DNA from: an uncultured Lachnospiraceae bacterium
GTDB lineage: Bacteria > Bacillota > Clostridia > Lachnospirales > Lachnospiraceae
NCBI GenBank assembly: GCA_934317005.1
Contig: CAKREB010000005.1
Span: 1 to 64,000, forward strand
Direction: 5' to 3'
DNA: 64,000 bases
The first letter of the stretch is position 1; the number at the start of each line of letters is the position of its first letter. A program made the position numbers and the translations under genes. Of the stretch, positions 42,300 through 51,411 are shown one piece after another. The notes below the pieces were generated by a model. The model was not told the DNA's origin and did no database searches. It saw only the letters and a list, made by a program, of their open reading frames with translations.

Positions 42300-44339
42300 T
42301 TGAGAGCAGAAGACAGTATTCGGAAGATTAAAGGAATAGGAGAAAAAAGCGAGCAGCTTTTTGCAAAGATCGGGGTTCATACAGTGGAAGAACTGTTGGA
42401 GTGCTATCCCAGAGAATATGATGTTTTTACGCCGATTCAGTCTATTGCATCTGTGCAGGAAGGAAAAACGGTTATCGTAGAGGGAAGCTTTGTGACAAAG
42501 CCACATATGGCAAATGTCCGTAATCTAAAGATTATTTCCTGCAGGTTAAAAGATCATACGGATTCGATCATGGTAAGCTGGTTCAATATGCCATATTTAC
42601 TGCGGTCGATCAAAATGGGAATGCACTATATTTTACGTGGGAGAGTGACACGCAAAAATGGAATGCTCCAGCTGACACAGCCAAAGATACTGACACAGCA
42701 GGAGTATGCAAATCAGGTGGGAAAGCTTTCTCCAATCTATCCGCTTACTGCAGGACTGACAAGTCATGCAGTGGGAAAGGCGGTGTCATTGGCACTGCAG
42801 GAATATGAGTTTGACACAGACTTTCTGCCACTTGCGATTCGAAAGGAATATCAGCTTCCTCTGCGCAAAAAGGCTATACAGGAGATTCATTTTCCGCAAA
42901 ACAAGGAAAGCTATGCGAATGCACGTCGTCGTCTAGTCTTTGATGAATTTTTTTTGTTTTCCTTAGCTTTACGCTATATGAAGGAGGGAAACCACAGTAA
43001 GCCGTCTGTCTATGTGATGCAGCATATGGAAAAGGAAGTAGAACTTTTGCGGAAGCTTCCGTTTGCATTGACGGAAGGACAGAAAAAGGCATGGGAGGAT
43101 ATTAAGAATGATATTACATCCGGCTATGTCATGAACAGGCTGGTACAGGGCGATGTAGGATCAGGAAAGACAGTTATTGCAATGCTTGCTCTGTCAGCTG
43201 CGGTTGATAATGGGCATCAGGGGGCAATTATGGTGCCGACAGAAGTGTTAGCACAGCAGCATTATGAGGAGTTTCAAAGGTATCTGGAGCCGATGGGGGT
43301 GCGCGTGGTGCTTCTGACAGGCTCTATGAAAGCTTCACAAAAGAAAGTCGTTTTGCATGAGCTTGAAAATCATGAGGCAGATATTGTCGTGGGAACGCAT
43401 GCGCTGATTCAGGAAAAGGTTCAATATGCTGATCTGGCACTGGTGGTTACGGATGAACAGCATCGTTTTGGAGTGCGTCAGAGAGAACAGTTATCGGACA
43501 AGGGAAACAGTCCACATATGCTTGTTATGAGTGCAACCCCCATACCAAGAACGCTTGCGATCATTTTGTATGGAGATTTGGATGTTTCTGTGATTGACAC
43601 CCTGCCGGCAGACCGTCTGCCGATCAAAAACTGCGCCGTAGATACGAATTATCGTCCACAGGCATACCGTTTTATGCAAAAGCAGGTGCAGGAGGGACAT
43701 CAGGTTTATATTATCTGTCCGATGGTCGAGGAGAGTGAAAACAGTGAGGCAGAAAATGTCATGGATTATACCAATGATCTGCAGACAGTGATGCCACCGT
43801 CAGTCCGTATCGAATATCTGCATGGAAAAATGCGTCCGGCACAGAAAAATCAGATTATGGAACGGTTTGCTGCAGGTGAGATTGATATATTAGTTTCTAC
43901 AACTGTAATCGAAGTTGGAATCAATGTTCCGAATGCTACAGTCATGATGATTGAAAATGCAGAGCGTTTTGGACTGGCACAGCTACATCAGCTGCGCGGA
44001 AGAGTAGGACGTGGAAAAGCACAGTCATATTGCATCTTTATGGCGGGAAATGGTTCGAAGGAAACGATGGAACGTTTGCGGATATTAGAAGAATCCAACG
44101 ATGGATTTTATGTTGCAAGGCAGGATTTGAAGCTGCGCGGACCGGGAGATCTTTTTGGAATCCGTCAGAGTGGAGCATTATTTTTTCGTCTGGCAGATAT
44201 TTATCAGGATGCAAAAGAACTGACGCAGGCAAATGAAGCGGCAGGAAGCTTTGTCAGAGAAGATGTTTTGCAAATGTGCCGGAAATATCAGGGACTGCAA
44301 AAGAAGCTGGAAGCATATACCGGAGAAGTACTGCTTTAA
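42300..44339 (+). CDS. recG: ATP-dependent DNA helicase RecG
   Basis: A 679-residue helicase that regresses stalled replication forks and processes Holliday junctions. It has the N-terminal wedge/OB domain (about 1-240, GIGEKSEQLFAKIGVHTVEELL, SWFNMPYLL), Walker A GDVGSGKTV, DEQH box (VTDEQHRFGVRQR), motif III SATPIPRTLA, and motifs IV-VI ending GRVGRG, then the TRG-like region. The TTG at 42300 with AGGAG seven bases before is the likely start. The gene follows a T-rich hairpin, so transcription may be attenuated or start inside the repeat element. Confidence 0.96.
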   Translation: MRAEDSIRKIKGIGEKSEQLFAKIGVHTVEELLECYPREYDVFTPIQSIASVQEGKTVIVEGSFVTKPHMANVRNLKIISCRLKDHTDSIMVSWFNMPYLLRSIKMGMHYILRGRVTRKNGMLQLTQPKILTQQEYANQVGKLSPIYPLTAGLTSHAVGKAVSLALQEYEFDTDFLPLAIRKEYQLPLRKKAIQEIHFPQNKESYANARRRLVFDEFFLFSLALRYMKEGNHSKPSVYVMQHMEKEVELLRKLPFALTEGQKKAWEDIKNDITSGYVMNRLVQGDVGSGKTVIAMLALSAAVDNGHQGAIMVPTEVLAQQHYEEFQRYLEPMGVRVVLLTGSMKASQKKVVLHELENHEADIVVGTHALIQEKVQYADLALVVTDEQHRFGVRQREQLSDKGNSPHMLVMSATPIPRTLAIILYGDLDVSVIDTLPADRLPIKNCAVDTNYRPQAYRFMQKQVQEGHQVYIICPMVEESENSEAENVMDYTNDLQTVMPPSVRIEYLHGKMRPAQKNQIMERFAAGEIDILVSTTVIEVGINVPNATVMMIENAERFGLAQLHQLRGRVGRGKAQSYCIFMAGNGSKETMERLRILEESNDGFYVARQDLKLRGPGDLFGIRQSGALFFRLADIYQDAKELTQANEAAGSFVREDVLQMCRKYQGLQKKLEAYTGEVLL

Positions 44340-44360
44340 CGCATGGGATGCGTTGCTTTT
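44338..44360 (+). terminator. Terminator of recG
   Basis: AACGCAT pairs with ATGCGTT (loop GGG) followed by GCTTTTT. It overlaps the recG stop codon. Confidence 0.7.
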
Positions 44361-44425
44361 TGAAGGGGTTAAGTGTACAATAGGTCATGAATGATACGGA
44401 ATGGTAAGGAAGGAGGTACCGTAAG

Positions 44426-46255
44426 ATGGCGAAGATGCAATATTCGGACGAGCAGTTGTTTGAGATGGGAAGAATCCATTATGAAAAGTTAGCATTACAT
44501 TGTCAGACGCTTGAAGTGTCGGGATTTTGGGAGCAGGCGCAGAAGGTGATGCAGCAGTCGAGCACGGAAGTGTTAGATGTATATGTGCAGTCTGTTTTGA
44601 TGAAGCTTGCGATACATTGTGGCAATATATTAAAAAGTCAGTTTCGCTTTATTCAGACGGTATCCATTTCAAATCCATTGGGAATAACGGAAGATATGGT
44701 AGTGGATGATGCCCTGATCAGTGATGTGAACAGGGTATATAATATGCCTCCGGTATTGGTCCAGCTTTGCAGTCTGCACGATAAGCAGAATCAGGATGAC
44801 ATGACAGAGTATTTTTTAGATGCTCTGCTTAACATATTGCTCTGTATGGAATATCTTAACAGTGGAAAAGATGCAAAGATCAATGAATTTATTCAGAAAT
44901 ACTACAATCGGGTCAGCTATTATGTCAATGGAAAGACGGCAGAAGAGCATTCAAAGTATGTATTTCGTAAATTAAGCAGTGATACGATATCCTGTGATAT
45001 TGAAAAGAAAGAAATTCCTAAGGAGCATGAAAAAAAGGCTTCAAAGGTCGAAAAACAGTCTGAACAGGCTGATAAAGCAGCAGATGTGGAAGAGGATATG
45101 ACACAGAAAGCTGTGTCAGAGTCGACAGAGCTTATAGAAGAAACAGAAAAGGCAGAAGAGAAGGTACAGGAAGAAATAAAAGAAAATACGACCAAAGAAA
45201 TGTCGTCAGAGGAAGTACAAAAAGATGCAGCCTCTAAGGAGAAACCATCAGAAAAAAGCAAAGATAACACGGATGATGGAGTAAAAGATGAATCAAAAAA
45301 AGCAGTACAGAAGAAAGTATCTGTTGCCATAAAAAAAGAAGAAATACAGACACCGGAGCAGATCGCAGAACAGGCAAAGGAACAGTTTATGGCTGTCAAA
45401 CAGCGGATTCAGGCAAGGGAAGCTGCCGAGGCGAAGGTGCAGGAAGAAAAGATTCAGGCTCTGGTAGACGAACTTAACGGACTGGTAGGGCTAAAAAATG
45501 TCAAAAAAGAGATCCAGTCTTTGATCAACCTGATCAAGATTCGAAAAATCCGTCAGAAGATGAATTTGCCGGATATGGAAATGTCATATCATATGGTATT
45601 TACCGGAAGTCCCGGAACCGGAAAGACAACCGTAGCAAGACTGGTGGCAAAGATATACAAAGAGCTTGGGATTCTTACAGAGGGCAATCTGGTAGAAACA
45701 GACCGTTCCGGACTGGTAGCAGGCTATGTCGGGCAGACTGCGATCAAGGTACATGAGCTGGTGGAACAGGCAATAGGTGGAGTTCTTTTCATAGATGAAG
45801 CGTATTCTCTTGCCAATCCTGACATGCAGAATGATTTTGGCATAGAGGCTGTAGATACTTTAGTAAAGCTGATGGAGGATCACAGAGATAATCTTGTGAT
45901 CATTGTTGCAGGTTATACAGAGGAAATGCAGAATTTTCTGAAAAGTAATACCGGTCTGATCTCAAGATTTAATAAATTTATTGATTTTCCGGATTATACA
46001 AAGAGTGAGCTGGTTTCTATCATGAATGTCATGGCAGAAAAAGCCGGACTGGAGCTTGAGGTGCCGGCACAAAGGAAGCTGCTTCGCCTGCTGGGACGAA
46101 AGAGTGAGGAAGAGTGGCAGGACTTTGGAAATGCACGTGGTATCCGCAATTTATTTGAAAAGTTTGTGATGAATCAGGCGAATCGTCTGGTTTTACTGGA
46201 AAAACCAACGAAAGAGGATCTGATAACGATTAAAAAAGAAGATGTTGCTGTTTGA
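44426..46255 (+). CDS. AAA+ ATPase, CbbX/SpoVK-like, with unique N-terminal domain
   Basis: A 609-residue protein. Residues 1-185 form a helical domain that I do not recognise. Residues 190-315 are a Glu/Lys-rich disordered linker. The rest is a CbbX/SpoVK-type AAA+ module (LNGLVGLKNVKKEI; Walker A GSPGTGKTT at about 394; Walker B VLFIDEAYSL at about 452; sensor and arginine-finger region FGNARGIRNLFEKF). Such ATPases remodel proteins; SpoVK acts in sporulation and CbbX on Rubisco, which is absent here. GGAGGTACC lies before the ATG. Target unknown. Confidence 0.88.
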   Translation: MAKMQYSDEQLFEMGRIHYEKLALHCQTLEVSGFWEQAQKVMQQSSTEVLDVYVQSVLMKLAIHCGNILKSQFRFIQTVSISNPLGITEDMVVDDALISDVNRVYNMPPVLVQLCSLHDKQNQDDMTEYFLDALLNILLCMEYLNSGKDAKINEFIQKYYNRVSYYVNGKTAEEHSKYVFRKLSSDTISCDIEKKEIPKEHEKKASKVEKQSEQADKAADVEEDMTQKAVSESTELIEETEKAEEKVQEEIKENTTKEMSSEEVQKDAASKEKPSEKSKDNTDDGVKDESKKAVQKKVSVAIKKEEIQTPEQIAEQAKEQFMAVKQRIQAREAAEAKVQEEKIQALVDELNGLVGLKNVKKEIQSLINLIKIRKIRQKMNLPDMEMSYHMVFTGSPGTGKTTVARLVAKIYKELGILTEGNLVETDRSGLVAGYVGQTAIKVHELVEQAIGGVLFIDEAYSLANPDMQNDFGIEAVDTLVKLMEDHRDNLVIIVAGYTEEMQNFLKSNTGLISRFNKFIDFPDYTKSELVSIMNVMAEKAGLELEVPAQRKLLRLLGRKSEEEWQDFGNARGIRNLFEKFVMNQANRLVLLEKPTKEDLITIKKEDVAV

Positions 46256-46278
46256 CCATGAAAGTGTAATATGATACA

Positions 46279-46307
46279 ATAGTTGGGATTGTAGTTAAGT
46301 CAACTAT
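46279..46307. other. Inverted repeat before rsmD
   Basis: ATAGTTG and CAACTAT are spaced by 15 bases in the gap between the AAA+ gene and rsmD, next to a -10-like GATACAAT. It may be a weak terminator or an operator; there is no T-run. Confidence 0.3.
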
Positions 46308-46349
46308 AGACAAGGCTTATGAAATCAGGAAGAGGGCAGGAAAGCAGAT

Positions 46350-46901
46350 ATGAGAGTGATTGCCGGAAAAGCAAGAAGGCGGAATCTGGTATGTCCGTCA
46401 GGCAACAACACCCGGCCTACGACAGACCGGATCAAAGAAACGTTATTTAATATTTTGCAGACAGAGATTCCGGATGCAAGGTTTCTGGATCTGTTTAGTG
46501 GAAGCGGCGGTATTGGTATAGAAGCGTTGAGCCGTGGCAGTAAGCAGTGTGTATTTGTGGAAAATGGAAGAGAGGCAGTTGCCTGTATAAAAACAAATCT
46601 GAAAAATACAAAATTAAGTGAGCAGTCACAGGTCATGGCGATGGATGTGATGCAGGCATTACGGAGATTAGATGCGCTGGGACAGCCGTTTGATCTGATT
46701 TTTATGGATCCGCCATATCGCAAAGAATTCGAAGCAAAGGTGATCCCATTCTTATTACAGTCATCTTTAGTAAAAGAGGGGACGCTGATCATCGTTGAAA
46801 CAGCTTTGGATACAGATGTATCATATATGGAAAACTTTTCCTGTCAGTTAGAGAGAATAAAAGATTATAAGACAAATCGTCACGTATTTTTGCGTGTGTA
46901 G
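46350..46901 (+). CDS. rsmD: 16S rRNA (guanine(966)-N2)-methyltransferase
   Basis: A 183-residue SAM-dependent methyltransferase that modifies G966 of 16S rRNA. SAM motif I is LDLFSGSGGIGIEALSRG. The catalytic DPPY (usual NPPY/DPPY) lies in LIFMDPPYRKEF, and the N-terminal MRVIAGKARRRNL is typical. Full length. coaD follows after 18 bases, the normal rsmD-coaD pairing in bacteria. Confidence 0.97.
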   Translation: MRVIAGKARRRNLVCPSGNNTRPTTDRIKETLFNILQTEIPDARFLDLFSGSGGIGIEALSRGSKQCVFVENGREAVACIKTNLKNTKLSEQSQVMAMDVMQALRRLDALGQPFDLIFMDPPYRKEFEAKVIPFLLQSSLVKEGTLIIVETALDTDVSYMENFSCQLERIKDYKTNRHVFLRV

Positions 46902-46919
46902 CAGAAATGGAGAGAGTAC

Positions 46920-47390
46920 ATGAAGACAGCAGTTTTTCCCGGAAGCTTTGATCCGGTGACGGTAGGGCATATGGATCTGATCAAAAGAAGTGCCGGCATG
47001 TTTGATCGTCTGGTGATCGGAGTATTGGTTAATTTGGGGAAATCACCGTTATTTTCTCTGGAAGAACGTGTTAAGATGCTTCAAAGTCTGACAGCGGATT
47101 TTGCCAATGTCGAAGTCAAATCTTTTGACGGACTGTTAGCAGATTTTGTAGAGCAGGAGCAGGCTGTAGTGATTGTGCGGGGATTGCGCAGTTCACAGGA
47201 TTTTGAATATGAACTTCCGCTTGCACAGGCAAATCATAAATTGAATCCGAATGCAGATACTGTATTTCTGGCAACAGCACCGGAGCATTCTTATATCAGT
47301 TCCAGTGGTGTAAAAGAAATTCATAATTTTGGTGGAGATATTCAGGGAATGGTTCCCGATATAGTATTACAAAGACTGGCAGAGAGCTAA
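46920..47390 (+). CDS. coaD: Phosphopantetheine adenylyltransferase
   Basis: A 156-residue enzyme for the fourth step of CoA synthesis (4'-phosphopantetheine + ATP to dephospho-CoA + PPi). The nucleotidyltransferase motif GSFDPVTVGHMDLI carries the T/HxGH signature, and YISSSGVKEI is the second ATP-binding motif. Full length. It is translated with rsmD in one operon. Confidence 0.98.
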   Translation: MKTAVFPGSFDPVTVGHMDLIKRSAGMFDRLVIGVLVNLGKSPLFSLEERVKMLQSLTADFANVEVKSFDGLLADFVEQEQAVVIVRGLRSSQDFEYELPLAQANHKLNPNADTVFLATAPEHSYISSSGVKEIHNFGGDIQGMVPDIVLQRLAES

Positions 47391-47431
47391 TGAATGGAAT
47401 GAGTTAAGATACAAGAAGCGGGGAGGTACAT

Positions 47432-48064
47432 ATGCAGGACAGCAGAATTGAACAGAAGATTGAAGATATTTATGGATTTGTAGAAAGCTGTAAGATGCAG
47501 AGCTTTTCTACGACGAAGGTAGTCGTGCCAAAGAATGATTTATATGATCTATTAGATGATCTTCGCAGGGATGTGCCGGAAGAAATTAAGCGTTATCGTA
47601 AAATGTTAAATCAGAGAGATGCGATTTTGGAGGATGCACAGCGCAAAGCAGCAGATATTCTTACAGATGCTAAGGAGCAGTATAGTGCTTTGGTAGAAGA
47701 ACATAGTATCATGCAGGAGGCATATCAGCAGGCAGAGGAAACAGTGCGTCAGGCAAACGAAGAGGCAGAGGCAATCGTTGCAAATGCAAGAAAGCAGGCT
47801 GATGAGATTGGAAATGGTGCGATCTATTATACAACAGACATGTTAAGTATGGCAGAGAAGGTCATTGCCCAGGCATATGAGAGTACAGCAAATAACTCCA
47901 GAGCATTAGAAACAGCACTGAAGGGGTATCTGGATATTATCCGTCAGAACAAGGCAGAGTTAGTTGTTCCTGAGGAAGCACCGCAGCAGTATGAAGAGGA
48001 ACAGGAATATGCGCCGGAAGAAGAGCAGATGACAGAAGAGGCAGAACAGATAGAAGAAGAGTAA
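47432..48064 (+). CDS. Coiled-coil protein (ATPase subunit B/H-like annotation)
   Basis: A 210-residue cytosolic protein. The first 60 residues are ordered (EDIYGFVESCKMQSFSTTKVVVPK), followed by a long Glu/Gln/Ala coiled coil (about 60-140) and an acidic tail of Glu and Gln. Similar proteins are often labelled vacuolar-type ATPase subunit H or DivIVA-like by virtue of the coiled coil only. No other ATP synthase gene is near, so the label is doubtful. Its position before zapA suggests a cell-division or shape link. GGGGAGG lies before the ATG. Confidence 0.75.
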   Translation: MQDSRIEQKIEDIYGFVESCKMQSFSTTKVVVPKNDLYDLLDDLRRDVPEEIKRYRKMLNQRDAILEDAQRKAADILTDAKEQYSALVEEHSIMQEAYQQAEETVRQANEEAEAIVANARKQADEIGNGAIYYTTDMLSMAEKVIAQAYESTANNSRALETALKGYLDIIRQNKAELVVPEEAPQQYEEEQEYAPEEEQMTEEAEQIEEE

Positions 48065-48118
48065 GATTCATAAAATGTAGTCATATATCGCGAGATATGT
48101 ACGGAAAAGAGGGTTGTT

Positions 48119-48739
48119 ATGAATACCAAAAATGATGTAGAAGTGATCATTAACGGAAAACAATATACGATCAGTGGATATGAGAGCAGCGAATATCTGC
48201 AGCGGATTGCGACACATATCAATGAGAAATATGCCGCATTTAAAGAAGAGGAAGGGTATTTAAGGCTTGATGCCGAGATGAAAAACATTCTTCTTGCAAT
48301 TAATCTGACAGACGATTACTATAAAGCGCAGGAAACGGTACAGAATCTGCAAAAGGAAAAAGAAGATCTTGAAAAAGAGATTTTTAATATGAAGCATGAT
48401 ATGATCGCTATGCAGACGAAGTCGGACAAGCAGGAAAAAGAAATAGAAGAGTTAAAAAAAGGAAAGACGGAATCAGAGCATGAAGTGATTCGTCTGGAAA
48501 CGGAATTAAAAAGCTATAGCCATACGGAAGAAACGGCTGCTGCAAACGAGGAAAAGAAAAATTTAGAAACTGATGCATCGCAGGACGATAAAGCAGAGCA
48601 GACAGATCATAGCGAAGCTTCAGAAGAGGAGGCAGCTTTCGAGCAAAAGCCTTTTGAAAATGGAAATAACTATAACAGAAGCCATTCCGGAAATGGAAAG
48701 CGAAATTATCATGTTCGTCAGAATGGTAAAAAGCGATAA
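48119..48739 (+). CDS. zapA: Cell-division protein ZapA with extended C-terminus
   Basis: A 206-residue protein whose first about 85 residues are ZapA (VEVIINGKQYTISGYESSEYLQRIATHINEKY), which bundles FtsZ filaments. The family is usually 85-130 residues. The rest is a coiled coil (about 75-140) and a hydrophilic, Glu-, Asn- and Gly-rich tail with basic end, as often in Lachnospiraceae. It is followed by a hairpin terminator and the U32 peptidase gene. Confidence 0.9.
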   Translation: MNTKNDVEVIINGKQYTISGYESSEYLQRIATHINEKYAAFKEEEGYLRLDAEMKNILLAINLTDDYYKAQETVQNLQKEKEDLEKEIFNMKHDMIAMQTKSDKQEKEIEELKKGKTESEHEVIRLETELKSYSHTEETAAANEEKKNLETDASQDDKAEQTDHSEASEEEAAFEQKPFENGNNYNRSHSGNGKRNYHVRQNGKKR

Positions 48740-48754
48740 AAAATATAGAAAGAA

Positions 48755-48785
48755 GGGGCACCAGCGTGGGCGGTGCTCTTTTTTT
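48755..48785 (+). terminator. Terminator after zapA, member of the hairpin family
   Basis: GGGCACC/GGTGCTC with inner AGCGTGGGC and seven Ts. The loop/stem core resembles GCGCTGGC of the compound hairpin elements, and GGGGCACCAGCG matches the copy at 42252. The U32 peptidase ribosome site follows at once. Confidence 0.8.
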
Positions 48786-48798
48786 GAAAAGGAGGATT

Positions 48799-51303
48799 AT
48801 GATGCGGACAAAACCGGAAATACTGGCGCCAGCTGGATCACTGGATGGTCTTAAGGCAGCGGTAGCAGCAGGTTGTGATGCAATATATATAGGCGGTAGC
48901 CAGTTTGGAGCAAGGGCATATGCCAAAAATACAGAGCAGGATGAGATGTTGGAAGCAATTCACTATTGCCATCTGCATCAGGTGAAAATTTACATGACAG
49001 TAAACACAATCCTAAAAAATAGGGAAATCAAAGAGTCCCTGTTTTCTTTTTTGCGCCCATATTACGAAGCGGGACTGGATGCCGTGATCGTACAGGATAT
49101 GGGAGTACTGCGTTTTGTAGAACATCATTTTCCGGGGCTGGAAATTCATGCCAGCACACAGATGACTTTGACAATGGGAAAAAGTGCAGAATATTTGCGA
49201 AAGCATCATGTGACACGTATCGTTCCGGCGAGAGAGCTGACATTGGAAGAACTGGAGCAGATGCGAAAGGAAACATCTCTGGAGTTGGAAGTGTTTGTGC
49301 ATGGAGCACTTTGTTACTGCTACTCCGGTCAGTGCCTTTTTAGCAGTATGCTTGGCGGACGAAGTGGAAACCGGGGACGCTGTGCACAGCCGTGCCGTAT
49401 GCCATATCAGGGAAGCTATCTGTTAAGTCCGAAGGAGCTATGTAATCTGCCGTATCTGCCGGAGATGATAGAGGCAGGGATTGATTCCTTTAAGATAGAA
49501 GGAAGAATGAAGCGACCGGAATATACGGCATTTGTAACGGCTATGTATCGAAAGTATACGGATCTGTATATGGATATGGGGAAAAAGAAATATCGCGAAT
49601 ATTTGAAAAAACACAAAAAAGAGTGGGAAGAAGATCTGCGCTGTCTGGCAGAGCTTTATAACCGTAATGGCTTTACGCAGGGTTATCTGGAGGGAAAAGC
49701 AGGATATATGGACAAACGTCATCCGCAAAAAAAGACAGATATGCTTGCGAGTCTGCGGCCAAAGCACGGTGGAGTATGTGTAGGAAAGGTATTGTCGGTG
49801 GGAAAAGGCGAGGTTGTTTATCAGACGAGCCGTCATATATCAGCGCAGGATGTTGTGGAGTTTCGAAACGAGAAGCAGCAGCCATCGTATGAATATACAT
49901 TGGGAAGTGATGTTCAAGCAGGCAGGCGTGTGACAGCACGGTATCAAAAAGGCAGCAGGATACATATTGGAGATTATGTCTACCGGACAAAGGATGCCCA
50001 TCTGCTTGAACAGATACGGGAACAATATATTGGTGTCAGAAAGCAGGTAGAGGTGACAGGTTATCTGGAAGCAATTTGCGGGAAACCTCTTCGTCTTGTC
50101 GTGGTAGGACAGTGGAGCCGTACTAAGAAGGCAATAACTGTGGAATGTATTGGTGACATCTGTCAGGAGGCACAAAAACAGCCGATGGAAAAGGAAGCGA
50201 TACAGAAGGTTTTAAATCAGACCGGAAATAGTGCTTTTTGCTTTCAATCTCTTAAAATTACCGTATCAGGGAATGTGTTTTTGCCGGTGGGAACATTGAA
50301 AAAGCTTCGAAGGGAAGCCTTTGAAAAGCTTGACAAACAGTTACACATGGCATATAGGCGCAGTGATACACAGCCATTGTCAGAAGAGTTTACGCAGGAC
50401 ATGAATTTGGACGAAGAAAAGCAGGAAGATAGCACTGTGACAGCAGATAGCCGTGCAGCCTCGGTCATGACAGAAGAACAGCTTGATGGAGCTTTGTCGG
50501 CACAAGGCAGTGTGAATCGAATCTATATTAGAACAGAGCTTATGACAGCAAAGCAGATCATACAGTCATTTGCCAAAGTGCATGGGCAGAAAAAGGAAGC
50601 TTGGATAGAGCTTCCGATGATATTTAGAAGCTCTGTATGGAGGCTTTTTGAAAAAGAGTGGCAGAAGGAAGAAGGAATCTTTTCTCTGCCGTGGGATGGC
50701 TTTTTGGTAAAAAATATGGAATCACTTTTGTTTTTAACGCAGGTTGTTCAGGTGAAACCGCAAAAGATCCGGTTAGAACATAACATGTATGTTATGAATG
50801 ATGAAGCGGCAGCATATTGGAAGGAACAAAGCATTTCGAAGTTTACGGCACCGTTAGAGGCAGCATATTGGAAGGAACAAAGCATTTCGAAGTTTACGGC
50901 ACCGTTAGAGGCAACCTATCAGGAGCTAAAGCAAATGAAGAGCCTGCCACAGATGGAACTGCTTGTTTATGGCAGGATTCCGTTAATGGTGTCAGCACAA
51001 TGTGTACAGGCAAACACCAGACAGTGTGTTGTTTCCGATGGAAAAGAAAACGGAAAAAGTCTGCCATTTACAGATCAGAAGAAGAGAACGTTTATGGCGG
51101 TAAATTATTGTAAATACTGTTATAATGTTATTTATCAAAAAGAACCGCTCTATCTGGGGAAAGAACTAAAACAAAAGAAGCTTTTGGCATCGGGAGCACG
51201 ATATTCTTTTACAACAGAAGCAAAAGAGCAGGTTAGACAGATTCTTTCGGGAAATATATCAGAAAAAACGCAGACGGGCCATTTTGAGCAGGGGATCCAA
51301 TAA
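48799..51303 (+). CDS. U32-family peptidase / RlhA-like RNA-modification protein
   Basis: An 834-residue U32 family protein. The TIM-barrel-like N-terminal half has EILAPAGSLDGLKAAVAAGCDAIYIGG and the signature EVFVHGALCYCYSGQCLFSS with the clustered cysteines (CYCYSGQC, GRCAQPC), and a DUF3656-like C-terminal domain follows. Classical members are collagenase-like proteases; E. coli members (RlhA, TrhP) hydroxylate RNA, and the cysteines may hold an Fe-S cluster. The ATG at 48799 follows AAGGAGG. A perfect 51-base tandem duplication sits near residue 670. Confidence 0.9.
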   Translation: MMRTKPEILAPAGSLDGLKAAVAAGCDAIYIGGSQFGARAYAKNTEQDEMLEAIHYCHLHQVKIYMTVNTILKNREIKESLFSFLRPYYEAGLDAVIVQDMGVLRFVEHHFPGLEIHASTQMTLTMGKSAEYLRKHHVTRIVPARELTLEELEQMRKETSLELEVFVHGALCYCYSGQCLFSSMLGGRSGNRGRCAQPCRMPYQGSYLLSPKELCNLPYLPEMIEAGIDSFKIEGRMKRPEYTAFVTAMYRKYTDLYMDMGKKKYREYLKKHKKEWEEDLRCLAELYNRNGFTQGYLEGKAGYMDKRHPQKKTDMLASLRPKHGGVCVGKVLSVGKGEVVYQTSRHISAQDVVEFRNEKQQPSYEYTLGSDVQAGRRVTARYQKGSRIHIGDYVYRTKDAHLLEQIREQYIGVRKQVEVTGYLEAICGKPLRLVVVGQWSRTKKAITVECIGDICQEAQKQPMEKEAIQKVLNQTGNSAFCFQSLKITVSGNVFLPVGTLKKLRREAFEKLDKQLHMAYRRSDTQPLSEEFTQDMNLDEEKQEDSTVTADSRAASVMTEEQLDGALSAQGSVNRIYIRTELMTAKQIIQSFAKVHGQKKEAWIELPMIFRSSVWRLFEKEWQKEEGIFSLPWDGFLVKNMESLLFLTQVVQVKPQKIRLEHNMYVMNDEAAAYWKEQSISKFTAPLEAAYWKEQSISKFTAPLEATYQELKQMKSLPQMELLVYGRIPLMVSAQCVQANTRQCVVSDGKENGKSLPFTDQKKRTFMAVNYCKYCYNVIYQKEPLYLGKELKQKKLLASGARYSFTTEAKEQVRQILSGNISEKTQTGHFEQGIQ
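50809..50910 (+). repeat. Perfect 51-base tandem duplication inside the U32 gene
   Basis: Two identical 51-base copies (50809-50859, 50860-50910) encode AAYWKEQSISKFTAPLE twice. The unit is a multiple of three, so the frame is kept. Confidence 0.95.
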
Positions 51304-51411
51304 ATGCTTAGAATTAAAAAACGCCGGAATATAGGCGCTACACCACGGATGAAGGGAAGAGCGTTTACGTTTATTATAAACAGACAGAAGAGGGTGATAA
51401 GTTTTGGATAA
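51304..51411 (+). CDS. Possible 35-codon basic peptide between U32 and SEDS genes
   Basis: ATG directly after the U32 stop (no gap) opens 35 codons (MLRIKKRRNIGATPRMKGRA...) whose stop overlaps the start of the next gene by eight bases. AGGGGATCC upstream is a modest ribosome site. It could simply couple translation of the flanking genes. No family recognised. Confidence 0.3.
   Translation: MLRIKKRRNIGATPRMKGRAFTFIINRQKRVISFG

Noticed and set aside
44920..45399. 159-codon Ser/Phe-rich minus-strand frame
   Set aside because: Shadow of the Glu/Lys-rich linker of the AAA+ ATPase gene; no ribosome site.
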